Source of the DNA: Salmonella enterica subsp. arizonae
GTDB taxonomy: Bacteria; Pseudomonadota; Gammaproteobacteria; Enterobacterales; Enterobacteriaceae
NCBI RefSeq assembly: GCF_008692845.1
Contig: NZ_VXJW01000011.1
Location: 1-64,000, forward strand
Direction: 5' to 3'
DNA: 64,000 bases
Below, piece by piece: positions 54,382-63,557 of this stretch. The position numbers and the translations under genes are program-made. The notes beneath the pieces are model-generated. The model was given only the letters and a program-made list of their open reading frames with translations, did not search any database and had not been told where the DNA came from. Positions within the stretch are counted from its first letter, which is position 1. Each line of letters begins with the position of its first letter.

Positions 54382-55356
54382 TTAGTCGAACGTACCGCCA
54401 TTCGCGAAGTGATCTTTTTGCGCCTTCGCCCAGCCGCCGAACACCTCGTCAATGGTGAACAACTTCAGCTTCGGAAACGCATCCTTGTATTTTTTTGCCA
54501 CGTCAGCATTGCGCGGACGATAATAATTTTTTGCCGCAATCGCCTGGCCTTCCGGCGAATACAGGTACTTGAGATACGCTTCCGCCACCGCATTCGTCCC
54601 TTTCTTCTCAACGACTTTATCCACCACGGAAACAGTCGGCTCCGCCAGAATGGATTCGCTGGGGGTGATAATCTCGAACTTGTCTTTACCCAACTCATGC
54701 GTCGCCAACAACGCCTCGTTCTCCCAGGCGATTAATACATCGCCGATCCCTCGTTCAACAAAGGTATTCGTTGAACCGCGTGCGCCAGAGTCCAACACCT
54801 CGACATTCTTAAATAGCGCTTTGACAAAAGCCTGCGCTTCCGCCGGGTCATTATTGTTATAATGCAGGGCATAACCCCATGCTGCCAGATAGTTCCAGCG
54901 TGCGCCGCCGGAGCTTTTCGGATTTGGCGTAATCACTGACACACCAGGTTTAATCAGATCGTTCCAGTCATGAATTTGTTTTGGATTGCCCTTACGCACC
55001 AGGAAGACAATGGTGGACGTATACGGCGCAGAATTGTCCGGCAGGCGTTTGATCCAGGCCTTATCAATGCGCCCACGCTCGGCAATGGCATCAACATCCC
55101 AGGCCAGCGCCAGCGTAACGACATCCGCATCAATACCGTTAATCACCGACGTAGCCTGTTTGCCTGAACCGCCGTGCGACTGACGGATAATCACATTATC
55201 GCCGGTCTCCTGTTTCCAGTGCGCGCTAAACGCTTTGTTGTATTGTTCGTACAGTTCGCGCGTTGGATCGTAAGACACGTTAAGTAGCTGAATATCCTTT
55301 GCCAGAACGCTGGTTGACGCCAGCAATAATGTGAATCCCACGCCCCACTTTTTCAT
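54382..55356 (-). CDS. sbp: Periplasmic sulphate-binding protein Sbp (C-terminus shortened by a stop codon)
   Basis: Binds sulphate for the CysTWA ABC transporter. A signal peptide of 19 residues precedes the mature protein, [15 protein letters not shown]. 324 residues against 329 in E. coli. The codon after FANGGTFD is TAA; the next codons in the same frame read Ile-Ser-Lys-Arg and then TAA (54367-54369), precisely the usual C-terminus. Thus a glutamine codon has become a stop, removing QISKR. The rest is intact, with the sulphate-contacting SGGARWNY segment. The short loss at the surface tail may leave function intact. The gene is monocistronic; in E. coli it is under CysB control. Confidence 0.95.
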   Translation of the reverse strand: MKKWGVGFTLLLASTSVLAKDIQLLNVSYDPTRELYEQYNKAFSAHWKQETGDNVIIRQSHGGSGKQATSVINGIDADVVTLALAWDVDAIAERGRIDKAWIKRLPDNSAPYTSTIVFLVRKGNPKQIHDWNDLIKPGVSVITPNPKSSGGARWNYLAAWGYALHYNNNDPAEAQAFVKALFKNVEVLDSGARGSTNTFVERGIGDVLIAWENEALLATHELGKDKFEIITPSESILAEPTVSVVDKVVEKKGTNAVAEAYLKYLYSPEGQAIAAKNYYRPRNADVAKKYKDAFPKLKLFTIDEVFGGWAKAQKDHFANGGTFD

Positions 55357-55470
55357 CGCCCGACTCGCTTATGTTGTATTGTGATGAGCAAAGCGTGCCA
55401 GAAAGCGATCCAAACATTAAAGAATAAAAAAAGATTGGCTATAACAGTAGGGAATATGTAACAGGAGGAG

Positions 55471-55503
55471 TTGCCGGATGGCGGCTTGCGCCTTATCCGG
55501 CAA
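55471..55503. repeat. REP palindrome between sbp and pfkA
   Basis: TTGCCGGAT and ATCCGGCAA ends flank a GGCGGCTTGCGCCTT centre; a single REP unit just after pfkA. Confidence 0.8.
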
Positions 55504-55519
55504 TTTACGTCGCCAAAAC

Positions 55520-56482
55520 TTAGTACAGTTTTTTCGCGCACTCCATCCAGTCACTTTTGAACGGACGCTTCATGTTTTCAATTGCATCAATGATGTCATG
55601 ATGAACAAGCTGTTCGTTCTGGATACCGACACAACGACCGCCGTGGCCTTCCAGCAACAGGTCAATAGCATAAGCGCCCATACGGGAAGCCAGAATGCGA
55701 TCGTAAGGTACGGGAGAACCGCCGCGCTGGATGTGGCCCAGCACCGTCGCACGCGTTTCACGACCCGTTTCTTTTTCAATAAAGTGCGCCAGCTCGTCAA
55801 CATCGCACATATGTTCAGTGATAGCAACGATGGCATGTTTTTTACCTTTCGCGATACCGGCTTTGATTTCCGCCACCAGATCTTCGCGATTAAATTCAAC
55901 TTCCGGCACCACGATAAACTCACAGCCGCCCGCAATGGCCGCCGCCAGAGTCAGGTCACCGCAATAACGTCCCATCACTTCAACAATAGAGATACGTTGG
56001 TGAGAAGAGGAAGTATCACGCAGACGGTCAATCGCTTCCACCACAGTGCCCAGAGCGGTGAAATAGCCGATAGTGTAGTCGGTACCTTTGATATCGTTAT
56101 CAATAGTGCCCGGCAGGCCGATGCATGGGAAACCCATTTCAGTCAGACGTTTTGCCCCCATATAAGAACCGTCGCCGCCAATCACAACCAGCGCATCGAT
56201 GCCGCGTTTTTTCAGGTTTTCGATCGCGACAGCGCGAATATTTTCGTCACGGAATTCCGGAAAACGCGCGGAGCCAAGAAAAGTACCGCCACGGTTGATC
56301 ATGTCAGATACGCTATAACGATCAAGCTGAACCATACGATCTTCATACAGGCCCAGATAGCCGTCATAAATTCCCATGACTTCCAGCCCTTCCGTCAACG
56401 CTGCGCGCACAACGCCGCGGATTGCCGCGTTCATGCCCGGCGCATCACCGCCGCTTGTCAACACACCGATTTTCTTAATCAT
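55520..56482 (-). CDS. pfkA: 6-phosphofructokinase I
   Basis: ATP-dependent, tetrameric, allosteric glycolytic enzyme (activated by ADP, inhibited by PEP). 320 residues as in E. coli. Motifs: ATP-binding [10 protein letters not shown] at the N-terminus, [10 protein letters not shown] near 104, catalytic Asp in [12 protein letters not shown] near 127, and MGRYCGDL near 170. Monocistronic, 184 bp downstream of fieF on the same strand. Confidence 0.99.
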   Translation of the reverse strand: MIKKIGVLTSGGDAPGMNAAIRGVVRAALTEGLEVMGIYDGYLGLYEDRMVQLDRYSVSDMINRGGTFLGSARFPEFRDENIRAVAIENLKKRGIDALVVIGGDGSYMGAKRLTEMGFPCIGLPGTIDNDIKGTDYTIGYFTALGTVVEAIDRLRDTSSSHQRISIVEVMGRYCGDLTLAAAIAGGCEFIVVPEVEFNREDLVAEIKAGIAKGKKHAIVAITEHMCDVDELAHFIEKETGRETRATVLGHIQRGGSPVPYDRILASRMGAYAIDLLLEGHGGRCVGIQNEQLVHHDIIDAIENMKRPFKSDWMECAKKLY

Positions 56483-56666
56483 GACTACCTCTGAACTTTG
56501 GAATGCAAAATGAAATCTATTGCCGGAAGCGGATTTCGCACTTCGAAACGATCCAACGAATATACAGATAGTATAACAATCCCTTCCTGCTGAATTGATT
56601 CAGGTCAGGCCAAATGGCGGTAATTTATACACAAAATGCTGGCCTGGCTCACTTTTTAACAATCAA

Positions 56667-57569
56667 TTATACAAGCTCGAACTTCTTAATTTCCCTGGGG
56701 ACGACTGAACAGGGATCCTGATGAATAATGACATCTGAGCCCGGAAAACGCCGCAAAATCGCCTGCTCTACCTGTTCAGCCACTAAATGCGCCTGAACGA
56801 GCGGCAGATTATCTTCCATTTCCAAATGAATCTGAATAAAGCGGGTCGGCCCTGACTGCCGCGTGCGAAGATCGTGCGCGCCGCTGACTCCCGGCCATGA
56901 CGTCACGATATCAATAATTTCCTGTCGTTCCGCATCAGGCAGCGCGCGATCCAATAATGACTGCACCGCCTCATACCCCATACGTAACGCGCTATACAAA
57001 ATATAAATGCCGATACCTAACGCAAACAGGGCATCCGCACGATGCCAGCCGTACCAGGATAACCCAAGCGCGATAAGAATCGCTCCGTTCATCATAACAT
57101 CAGACTGATAATGAAGCATATCCGCCCGTACCGCCTGACTTTGGGTCTTGCGTACCACCCAGCGCTGAAACGTGACCAGTATAATAGTGCATATCAGAGC
57201 GATGACGGTAACGCCAATCCCCACGCCGGGGTCGTTCATTGGCGTCGGCTTAATCAGATTCTGGATACTGGTCAAAAACAGAAACAACGCCGAACCGGAA
57301 ATAAACATACTTTGCGCCAGCGCCGCCAGCGACTCCGCTTTACCGTGACCAAACGTGTGTTCATCATCTGCTGGTTGCAGCGAATAACGCACGACCAACA
57401 AGTTCGTCAATGACGCGGCAATATCGACCAGCGAATCCACCAACGCCGCCAGAATACTTACCGACCCCGTGTACCACCACGCAAAAATTTTGATCAAAAG
57501 TAACGCTAACGCCATCGCCGTTGCCGCGATAGCCGCCCGGCTGACCAGCCGTCCATAGGTTTGATTCAT
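56667..57569 (-). CDS. fieF: Cation-diffusion facilitator FieF (Fe2+/Zn2+ efflux)
   Basis: Proton-coupled inner-membrane exporter of divalent cations. The ATG at 57569 (MNQTYGRLV) gives 300 residues, the length of E. coli YiiP; an upstream start at 57641 would add 24 unsupported residues. Six membrane helices, the metal-binding Asp residues in [12 protein letters not shown] near 45 and in [13 protein letters not shown] near 157, and the cytoplasmic C-terminal domain with the [10 protein letters not shown] segment are visible. Confidence 0.97.
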   Translation of the reverse strand: MNQTYGRLVSRAAIAATAMALALLLIKIFAWWYTGSVSILAALVDSLVDIAASLTNLLVVRYSLQPADDEHTFGHGKAESLAALAQSMFISGSALFLFLTSIQNLIKPTPMNDPGVGIGVTVIALICTIILVTFQRWVVRKTQSQAVRADMLHYQSDVMMNGAILIALGLSWYGWHRADALFALGIGIYILYSALRMGYEAVQSLLDRALPDAERQEIIDIVTSWPGVSGAHDLRTRQSGPTRFIQIHLEMEDNLPLVQAHLVAEQVEQAILRRFPGSDVIIHQDPCSVVPREIKKFELV

Positions 57570-57929
57570 AAATACTCCCGCTATCTTCCGTCGGTAGTAT
57601 AACGGATGGTTTAAAACAGTAAGATAATAACAGAGTGACAAATTGTGGCTCCTCTCATCATAGAAGAAGCGTACAAGCGCGGGGACAAAAATTATTTTCT
57701 AACTTTTTGATCTCAATTAATTTATATCACTGGATTTCTATAACCGCCCGCATTGATTCAATGTCCCTGCTCGTCAGCGGCGCTTTCCTCCAGAAATATA
57801 AAATCCTACAGACTGCGATTGATGGGTGAACTGCGCGCGCAGGGCTAACTATGTACCTTTTGAAAAACAAAATTTTATTCAGGATGGGAACTCGCTTATG
57901 TGGGTAAGATCGGCTGGCCTGCCAGAATT
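57570..57929. other. Gene-free region between fieF and the orphan gene
   Basis: 360 bp with mixed composition. No ATG-started frame above 64 residues has supporting features. It includes the fieF promoter (minus) near 57570-57640. Nothing else recognised. Confidence 0.4.
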
Positions 57930-58682
57930 TTATTCTCTGCCCTCTTCAAGCCAATCTTCTGCCTGCAGCCTGGCTATATTCAATATGTCTAAAACTGGCA
58001 TATAATGTTCTTGTTGCAAGTGCCTTTGATTAATTTCAGGGTGTGAAACAATCGCATCATAGGTTTGATCGCAGATTGACGGCTTGATTGCTTTGTTTAA
58101 ATAGTTAACCACCCTGGCGTTCAGGGGTAACATCTGATCAGCTAAAGTGTTAACCTCGGCTATCAGGCCAGGCCTGGCAAAACTGAGTAATTTTTCATCA
58201 CTCATCCCTTCCACTATTTTTTCATAGCCTCCTTTCACCATGGCTGTCCTCACCAGCTCAGCCCGCACTTTAGATGGAATATTTTTTTGTTTTTCATTAC
58301 GAACGTCATCGAGTACTGCATTGATTCTCGAAGCTACATAGGTCTCGATATCCTGTGCTAACCTGATATTCGCCTCCTTGTAAAGGTGGGATACCGCAGT
58401 TGCCTGGATTATTAGTTTGTTTGCCAGCGAAGTACAGATATTGCATAAGTCCCGAATGATATCATGCGAGTTATAGCAACCCAGTTTTGTGAGTTCATCG
58501 CACTGCTGCGTGGAAAGCATGAAATTAATGTTTACCTCATGACACTCTTCTTTAATATTTCTGTAACTGCATAAATTCACCCTTTCAGCAAGGTTCGTCC
58601 CAAGTGAAGCGCTATTTTTATCTGTTAAATTATAGCTTTGACGCGTTCTCGAAAAATACGTAAAGGCTCTGATGTTTAACAT
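57930..58682 (-). CDS. Orphan protein of unknown function, possible horizontally acquired effector-like gene
   Basis: 250 residues from the ATG at 58682, preceded by a GGAGGT ribosome-binding site. An in-frame start at 58742 adds 20 residues and lacks such a site. No signal peptide, no membrane helix. Predicted mainly alpha-helical, with charged stretches (residues 60-160) suggestive of coiled-coil; C-terminus acidic (WLEEGRE). Base composition and codons are clearly AT-richer than neighbours fieF, pfkA and cpx. I recognise no family. It sits alone in an AT-rich island between two conserved genes that are adjacent in E. coli. This pattern is common for acquired secreted effectors, but nothing in the sequence proves secretion. 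Confidence 0.7.
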   Translation of the reverse strand: MLNIRAFTYFSRTRQSYNLTDKNSASLGTNLAERVNLCSYRNIKEECHEVNINFMLSTQQCDELTKLGCYNSHDIIRDLCNICTSLANKLIIQATAVSHLYKEANIRLAQDIETYVASRINAVLDDVRNEKQKNIPSKVRAELVRTAMVKGGYEKIVEGMSDEKLLSFARPGLIAEVNTLADQMLPLNARVVNYLNKAIKPSICDQTYDAIVSHPEINQRHLQQEHYMPVLDILNIARLQAEDWLEEGRE

Positions 58683-58742
58683 ACATACCTCCGAACGACT
58701 GACTCGTAAAATACGCAATCGACTATAGGTATTACATGCCAA

Positions 58743-58982
58743 TTAAATTAAGTAAGTTATACGCACATGTAACATTATATTTACAATGAAATATCAAAGT
58801 ATGTAATTATTAAATTAATTATATACATAACAAACTATCAAGCTGGACATAGGTTTTTTTATCTAAGGTTGCTGGTCAACCTGCCTTAAGTTAATTACGC
58901 GTCAGGCACGCGGGAAGGTCTGCCGGTCAAAAACCTGGCGGCATTTGAGGATGTACAAAATTAGGGTAAGTGCAGATTTTAT
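58743..58982. promoter_or_regulatory. AT-rich region upstream of the orphan gene
   Basis: Very AT-rich over 58740-58860 (runs of A and T, no frame), then more mixed up to the CpxQ terminator. It should carry the orphan gene's promoter and is the kind of sequence bound by H-NS. No specific operator recognised. Confidence 0.45.
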
Positions 58983-59040
58983 AAAAAAAACCCCCACATC
59001 ATGTGGGGGAAGACAGGGATGGTGTCTATGGCAAGGAAAA
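58983..59040 (-). ncRNA. cpxQ: CpxQ small RNA (cpxP 3' UTR)
   Basis: The minus strand, starting TTTTCCTTGCCATAGAC and ending in the stem CCCCCACATGATGTGGGGG followed by eight T, corresponds to the 58-nt CpxQ RNA released from cpxP mRNA by RNase E and acting with Hfq. The seed regions are present. It begins 8 bp after the cpxP stop codon. Known targets include mRNAs for inner-membrane proteins. Confidence 0.92.
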
Positions 59041-59048
59041 CAGGGTTG

Positions 59049-59549
59049 TTACTGGGAACGTGAGTTGCTACTACTCAATAATTTCAACGATGAACTTTTT
59101 TGCCATTGCGCTACGTCACGCAGTTGTTCCATTCGTTGTTGATGCTTTTCATTCAAAACCGCTTGCTGCTCCGGCGTTAACAGGCGATACATCTGGTTAC
59201 GGACGCGGGCCATTTCGACCTGGCGGGCAACCTGCTCTTGCGCCATTTTTTCTGCCTGAACGCGCACAGCGCTTTCATCAAATTTTTCTGCGGTGACAAG
59301 CCGATGCATTGTCTCCATTTCGCTAACATTAACAGGAGGCTGTTCGTGCCTTGCCCGTTGCATAAGATCACGCATCTGTTGACGCTGATGTTCGGTTAAA
59401 CTTATGCCGTCAAACATATGATTTTGCGCACTACGCTGCGTGGCGCCGTCACCGGAGTGCCAGTTATCGCTTGTAATAACTTCAGCTGCGTGGCTTAAAG
59501 AACTGAATGCCAGCGTTGAGGCCATAACAGCAGCGGTAACTTTGCGCAT
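59049..59549 (-). CDS. cpxP: Periplasmic Cpx-pathway chaperone/inhibitor CpxP
   Basis: Bow-tie dimer that binds the sensor domain of CpxA and misfolded proteins. 166 residues with a signal peptide (cleavage after HAA near residue 22) and the two LTxxQ-type motifs LTEHQRQQM near 52 and LTPEQQAVL near 127. Divergent from cpxR; strongly induced by CpxR via the boxes between. Its 3' UTR yields CpxQ. Confidence 0.97.
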   Translation of the reverse strand: MRKVTAAVMASTLAFSSLSHAAEVITSDNWHSGDGATQRSAQNHMFDGISLTEHQRQQMRDLMQRARHEQPPVNVSEMETMHRLVTAEKFDESAVRVQAEKMAQEQVARQVEMARVRNQMYRLLTPEQQAVLNEKHQQRMEQLRDVAQWQKSSSLKLLSSSNSRSQ

Positions 59550-59629
59550 CGCTTGCTCCCAAAATCTTTTCTGTCGCGATTCAACGAGAGACAGTTTACG
59601 ATTCGGGCTGCAAACATGCGTCAGGGGGT

Positions 59630-59644
59630 GTAAAACAACGTAAA
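59630..59644. promoter_or_regulatory. CpxR box between cpxP and cpxR
   Basis: GTAAA-ACAAC-GTAAA is a perfect consensus CpxR site (GTAAA N5 GTAAA), in the 150-bp space between the divergent cpxP and cpxRA. It can serve both. Confidence 0.92.
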
Positions 59645-59699
59645 GTCATGGATTAGCGACGCCTGATGACGTAATTTCTGCCTCGGAGGTAAGTAAACA

Positions 59700-60398
59700 A
59701 TGAATAAAATCCTGTTAGTTGATGATGACCGAGAGCTAACTTCCCTGTTAAAAGAGCTCCTCGAAATGGAAGGTTTTAATGTTCTGGTGGCCCACGACGG
59801 CGAACAGGCGCTTGAGCTTTTGGATGACAGCATCGATTTACTTTTGCTTGACGTCATGATGCCGAAGAAAAACGGTATTGATACGTTGAAAGCGCTTCGC
59901 CAGACACACCAGACGCCTGTCATTATGCTGACCGCGCGCGGCAGCGAGCTGGATCGTGTTCTCGGCCTTGAACTGGGCGCGGACGACTATTTACCCAAAC
60001 CGTTTAATGACCGAGAACTGGTGGCGCGCATCAGGGCTATTTTGCGCCGCTCCCACTGGAGCGAACAGCAGCAGAGCAACGACAACGGCTCGCCGACGCT
60101 GGAAGTCGATGCGTTAAGCCTGAATCCGGGCCGTCAGGAAGCCAGTTTCGATGGACAGACGCTGGAACTGACTGGTACGGAATTTACCCTGCTCTATTTG
60201 CTGGCGCAGCACCTCGGCCAGGTGGTTTCCCGTGAACATTTAAGCCAGGAAGTGCTGGGTAAGCGTCTAACGCCGTTCGATCGCGCTATTGATATGCATA
60301 TTTCTAACCTGCGCCGCAAACTGCCGGAGCGAAAAGACGGTCATCCATGGTTTAAAACATTGCGTGGCCGCGGCTATCTGATGGTTTCCGCTTCATGA
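59700..60398 (+). CDS. cpxR: Cpx response regulator CpxR
   Basis: OmpR/PhoB-family regulator of envelope stress. 232 residues. Receiver domain with the acidic pair DDD near residue 9, phosphoacceptor Asp in LLLLDVMMPKKNG (D51), and conserved Thr/Lys (LTARG, LPKPFNDRE). The winged helix DNA-binding domain follows (about 130-232). Its last 4 bp overlap the ATG of cpxA (ATGA). Confidence 0.98.
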   Translation: MNKILLVDDDRELTSLLKELLEMEGFNVLVAHDGEQALELLDDSIDLLLLDVMMPKKNGIDTLKALRQTHQTPVIMLTARGSELDRVLGLELGADDYLPKPFNDRELVARIRAILRRSHWSEQQQSNDNGSPTLEVDALSLNPGRQEASFDGQTLELTGTEFTLLYLLAQHLGQVVSREHLSQEVLGKRLTPFDRAIDMHISNLRRKLPERKDGHPWFKTLRGRGYLMVSAS

Positions 60399-61768
60399 TA
60401 GGAAGTTTAACCGCGCGCATTTTCGCCATCTTCTGGTTGACGCTGGCGCTGGTGCTAATGCTGGTACTGATGTTGCCCAAGCTCGATTCACGCCAGATGA
60501 CCGAGCTGATGGACAGCGAACAGCGCCAGGGATTGATGATAGAACAACATGTAGAAGCTGAACTTGCGAACGATCCCCCCAACGACCTGATGTGGTGGCG
60601 TCGCCTGTTCCGCGCGATCGACAAGTGGGCGCCGCCTGGACAGCGGTTATTACTTGTGACCTCTGAAGGACGCGTGATCGGCGCTGAACGCAGCGAAATG
60701 CAGATCATTCGTAACTTCATTGGTCAGGCGGATAACGCCGATCATCCGCAGAAGAAAAAATATGGCCGCGTAGAGATGGTCGGGCCATTCTCCGTTCGCG
60801 ACGGAGAAGACAATTATCAGCTTTACCTGATTCGACCGGCCAGCAGTTCACAATCCGATTTTATTAATCTGTTGTTTGACCGCCCGCTACTGTTGCTGAT
60901 TGTCACGATGTTGGTCAGTTCGCCGCTCTTGCTATGGCTGGCGTGGAGTCTGGCGAAACCGGCGCGTAAATTGAAAAACGCAGCCGATGAAGTGGCGCAA
61001 GGCAACCTGCGCCAGCACCCGGAGCTGGAAGCGGGTCCGCAGGAGTTTCTCGCCGCTGGCGCCAGTTTTAACCAGATGGTGACGGCGCTGGAAAGGATGA
61101 TGACCTCGCAGCAGCGTTTGCTGTCAGACATCTCCCACGAGCTGCGAACGCCCCTTACGCGCCTGCAATTGGGCACAGCATTGTTGCGTCGTCGTAGCGG
61201 CGAAAGCAAAGAACTGGAGCGTATTGAGACCGAAGCGCAACGTCTGGACAGCATGATTAATGACCTGCTGGTGATGTCGCGTAATCAACAGAAAAACGCG
61301 TTGGTCAGCGAAACGATGAAGGCCAATCAGCTATGGGGCGAAGTGCTGGATAACGCCGCCTTTGAAGCTGAACAGATGGGCAAGTCATTAACGGTAAATT
61401 ATCCGCCGGGGCCGTGGCCGCTTTACGGCAACCCGAACGCGCTGGAAAGCGCGCTGGAAAATATTGTCCGTAACGCGTTGCGCTATTCACACACGAAGAT
61501 TGAAGTCGGCTTCTCGGTAGATAAAGACGGTATTACGATCACGGTTGATGACGACGGTCCGGGCGTCAGCCCTGAAGACAGAGAGCAGATCTTCCGTCCG
61601 TTCTATCGTACTGATGAGGCGCGCGACCGCGAATCCGGCGGTACTGGCCTGGGTCTGGCGATTGTCGAAACCGCCATTCAACAGCATCGCGGTTGGGTGA
61701 AAGCGGATGATAGCCCGCTGGGAGGATTGCGGTTAGTGATCTGGCTGCCTCTGTATAAACGTTCGTAA
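60395..61768 (+). CDS. cpxA: Cpx sensor histidine kinase CpxA
   Basis: Envelope-stress kinase/phosphatase. 457 residues as in E. coli: first membrane helix about 8-29, periplasmic sensor domain to about 163, second helix about 164-185, HAMP linker, then the DHp helix with the phosphoaccepting His in DISHELRTPLTRL (H248), and the CA domain with N box (ENIVRNALRYS), G1 (DDDGPGVS) and G2 (GGTGLGLAI). Translationally coupled to cpxR. Confidence 0.98.
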   Translation: MIGSLTARIFAIFWLTLALVLMLVLMLPKLDSRQMTELMDSEQRQGLMIEQHVEAELANDPPNDLMWWRRLFRAIDKWAPPGQRLLLVTSEGRVIGAERSEMQIIRNFIGQADNADHPQKKKYGRVEMVGPFSVRDGEDNYQLYLIRPASSSQSDFINLLFDRPLLLLIVTMLVSSPLLLWLAWSLAKPARKLKNAADEVAQGNLRQHPELEAGPQEFLAAGASFNQMVTALERMMTSQQRLLSDISHELRTPLTRLQLGTALLRRRSGESKELERIETEAQRLDSMINDLLVMSRNQQKNALVSETMKANQLWGEVLDNAAFEAEQMGKSLTVNYPPGPWPLYGNPNALESALENIVRNALRYSHTKIEVGFSVDKDGITITVDDDGPGVSPEDREQIFRPFYRTDEARDRESGGTGLGLAIVETAIQQHRGWVKADDSPLGGLRLVIWLPLYKRS

Positions 61769-61781
61769 TGAATCGTGGCGC

Positions 61782-61863
61782 CGAATAGCGGCGTAAACGC
61801 CTTATCCGGCCTACGGTTTTCATAGCAGTACGTAGGCCTGATAAGCGCAACGCTATCAGGCGG
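61782..61863. repeat. REP/BIME element between cpxA and yiiM
   Basis: Units GCGGCGTAAACGCCTTATCCGGCCTAC and GTAGGCCTGATAAGCGCAACGC...ATCAGGC in opposite directions lie between the convergent genes. Confidence 0.8.
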
Positions 61864-61867
61864 GATA

Positions 61868-62539
61868 TCAGCCGCGCAGTCGTCTTGACTGATTTTCAAT
61901 CCTGCCGCTCAGGCGGCGCTTTTGCATGGTCCGGGTCCAGCTTTTCGATAATCCCGCCGCCGACAGCAGTCGGTGATACTGCTCGTCGTCAAACGGCATA
62001 TGCCAGGCAATGGCGATCGCCTCCTGCACGCTGACATCGCTCACACGGGAAACCAGCTCCAGCGGCGCATCTGCCGCTACCCTGCCAGGCGCTATCACGC
62101 TGTAGAGCCAGCCGGTTTTACCCACGTTTTGCATCTGGCTTGCCATGTCGCTAATCGCAAAATGGTAATTGAGCTTAAAGCACGGCGAACGCGGCTGCGT
62201 CACCTGAATGAGCGTCTCTCCCCAGCGAAAAATATCGCCAATATAGACATTTTGCTCGGTCAGACCGTCAGTGGAAAGATTCTCGCCAAACGCCGGGGCG
62301 ACAAACCGTTCCGCCAGTTCTGGAAACGCCTGCGCCCAGTAACGATAATGCTCGCGCGGATAATGACACAGCGCGCGGTCGGGGCCACCGTGAATTTTTT
62401 TCTCCGCCTGCTCATCGCCTTCCAGCCCCAGGTCCGTCAGCATCAGTTCACCATCGACCTGCACCTTCGCGATAGCGCTGGGGCGGCTTCCCGCGTAATC
62501 CTGAATTTTGCCTGTGAATACCTCAACCGGATAATGCAT
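61868..62539 (-). CDS. yiiM: MOSC-domain protein YiiM
   Basis: 223-residue molybdenum-cofactor-dependent N-hydroxylated-base reductase of the YiiM/MOSC type; in E. coli it helps detoxify 6-hydroxylaminopurine. The MOSC core has HGGPDRALCHYP near 53, FGENLSTDG near 90, and the conserved Cys in QPRSPCFKLNYHF near 124. It is downstream of sodA on the same strand after a terminator. Confidence 0.94.
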   Translation of the reverse strand: MHYPVEVFTGKIQDYAGSRPSAIAKVQVDGELMLTDLGLEGDEQAEKKIHGGPDRALCHYPREHYRYWAQAFPELAERFVAPAFGENLSTDGLTEQNVYIGDIFRWGETLIQVTQPRSPCFKLNYHFAISDMASQMQNVGKTGWLYSVIAPGRVAADAPLELVSRVSDVSVQEAIAIAWHMPFDDEQYHRLLSAAGLSKSWTRTMQKRRLSGRIENQSRRLRG

Positions 62540-62560
62540 CGAGACTCCTTATGCAGATAC

Positions 62561-62587
62561 AAAAAAAGCGAGCCATCAGACTCGCTT
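62561..62587 (-). terminator. Terminator of sodA
   Basis: On the minus strand AAGCGAG-TCTGATGG-CTCGCTT runs into TTTTTT. It lies about 20 bp after the sodA stop codon and upstream of yiiM. Confidence 0.88.
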
Positions 62588-62608
62588 CTCACGGGCTTCA
62601 ATGCAACT

Positions 62609-63229
62609 TTATTTTTTCGCTGCGAAACGTGCAGCCGCTTCATCCCAGTTCACTACATTCCAGAACTCTTTGATATAGTCCGGACGACGGTTCTGGAATT
62701 TCAGGTAGTAAGCGTGTTCCCACACATCCAGACCCAGAATCGGGAAACCGGATGCGCCGGAAATGACTTCGCCCATCAGTGGAGAGTCCTGGTTAGCAGT
62801 AGACACGACAGACAGTTGATCGCCTTTCAGCACCAGCCACGCCCAACCGGAACCAAAACGGCTGGCGGCCGCTTTTTCAAACTCTTCTTTAAATTTCTCA
62901 ACAGATCCGAAATCACGCTCGATCGCCGCTTTCAGATCGCCCTGCAGAGTGGTGCCTTTTTTCAGCCCTTTCCAGAACAGGCTATGGTTAGCGTGGCCGC
63001 CCGCATTGTTGCGCAGCACGGTTTTTTTGTCCGCCGGCACCTGATCCAGCTTAGTAATCAGTTCTTCCACCGGCAGATTAGCAAATTCAGGTAGGCTTTC
63101 CAGCGCCGCGTTAGCGTTATTGACATAGGTCTGATGGTGTTTGGTGTGGTGGATCTCCATCGTCTGCTTATCGAAGTGCGGTTCCAGTGCATCATAAGCG
63201 TACGGTAGGGATGGCAGTGTATAACTCAT
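62609..63229 (-). CDS. sodA: Manganese superoxide dismutase SodA
   Basis: Cytoplasmic Mn-SOD converting superoxide to oxygen and hydrogen peroxide. The ATG at 63229 ([12 protein letters not shown]) gives 206 residues; an upstream in-frame start adds four. Metal ligands: His27 region in [12 protein letters not shown], His in [10 protein letters not shown] near 80, and Asp/His in LDVWEHAYY near 168. A Fur box upstream fits iron-dependent repression, as in E. coli. Confidence 0.98.
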   Translation of the reverse strand: MSYTLPSLPYAYDALEPHFDKQTMEIHHTKHHQTYVNNANAALESLPEFANLPVEELITKLDQVPADKKTVLRNNAGGHANHSLFWKGLKKGTTLQGDLKAAIERDFGSVEKFKEEFEKAAASRFGSGWAWLVLKGDQLSVVSTANQDSPLMGEVISGASGFPILGLDVWEHAYYLKFQNRRPDYIKEFWNVVNWDEAAARFAAKK

Positions 63230-63303
63230 AATCATCTCCATTATTGTCGAGCGGCACAGTGTTAACGCCGCGTAAGCAGTTGGTTCATTATAGTTAATTA
63301 AAT

Positions 63304-63322
63304 GATATTGAAAATGATTATC
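63304..63322. promoter_or_regulatory. Fur box upstream of sodA
   Basis: GATATTGAAAATGATTATC matches the 19-bp Fur consensus GATAATGATAATCATTATC at most positions. It is about 75 bp upstream of the sodA start codon, consistent with Fur repression of sodA in E. coli. The rest of the 63230-63557 gap is AT-rich and contains no gene. Confidence 0.8.
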
Positions 63323-63557
63323 AATGCCGTACTTTGTTCAGGGTTATAAGCGCTACGGCATCCGCTTAAAAACAGCCGTTTTTTACGAACTCCGCCAAAA
63401 CCGTCTGTGAATAAATCCTGGAAACAGATAAACGTAAAACAGGGTTTCAAAATATTTCTTTTGGTGCCAGGTTTTGTCAGCGGTAGCAAAAGAAAAAAAG
63501 TTATAATCTCACTACGTAATCACATTCTCGCAAAATTATTACAATTGCGAAGGAATC

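Noticed and set aside
55478-56494. Long open frame of 338 codons on the plus strand
   Set aside because: It is the exact antisense of pfkA and has no family features; it arises from the codon bias of a highly expressed gene.
57635-57829. 64-codon plus-strand frame between fieF and the orphan gene
   Set aside because: No ribosome-binding site or motif; overlaps the fieF promoter.
61973-63094. Open frame of 373 codons on the plus strand
   Set aside because: It lies antisense to yiiM and sodA and crosses their terminator; Arg- and His-rich composition is typical of a shadow frame.
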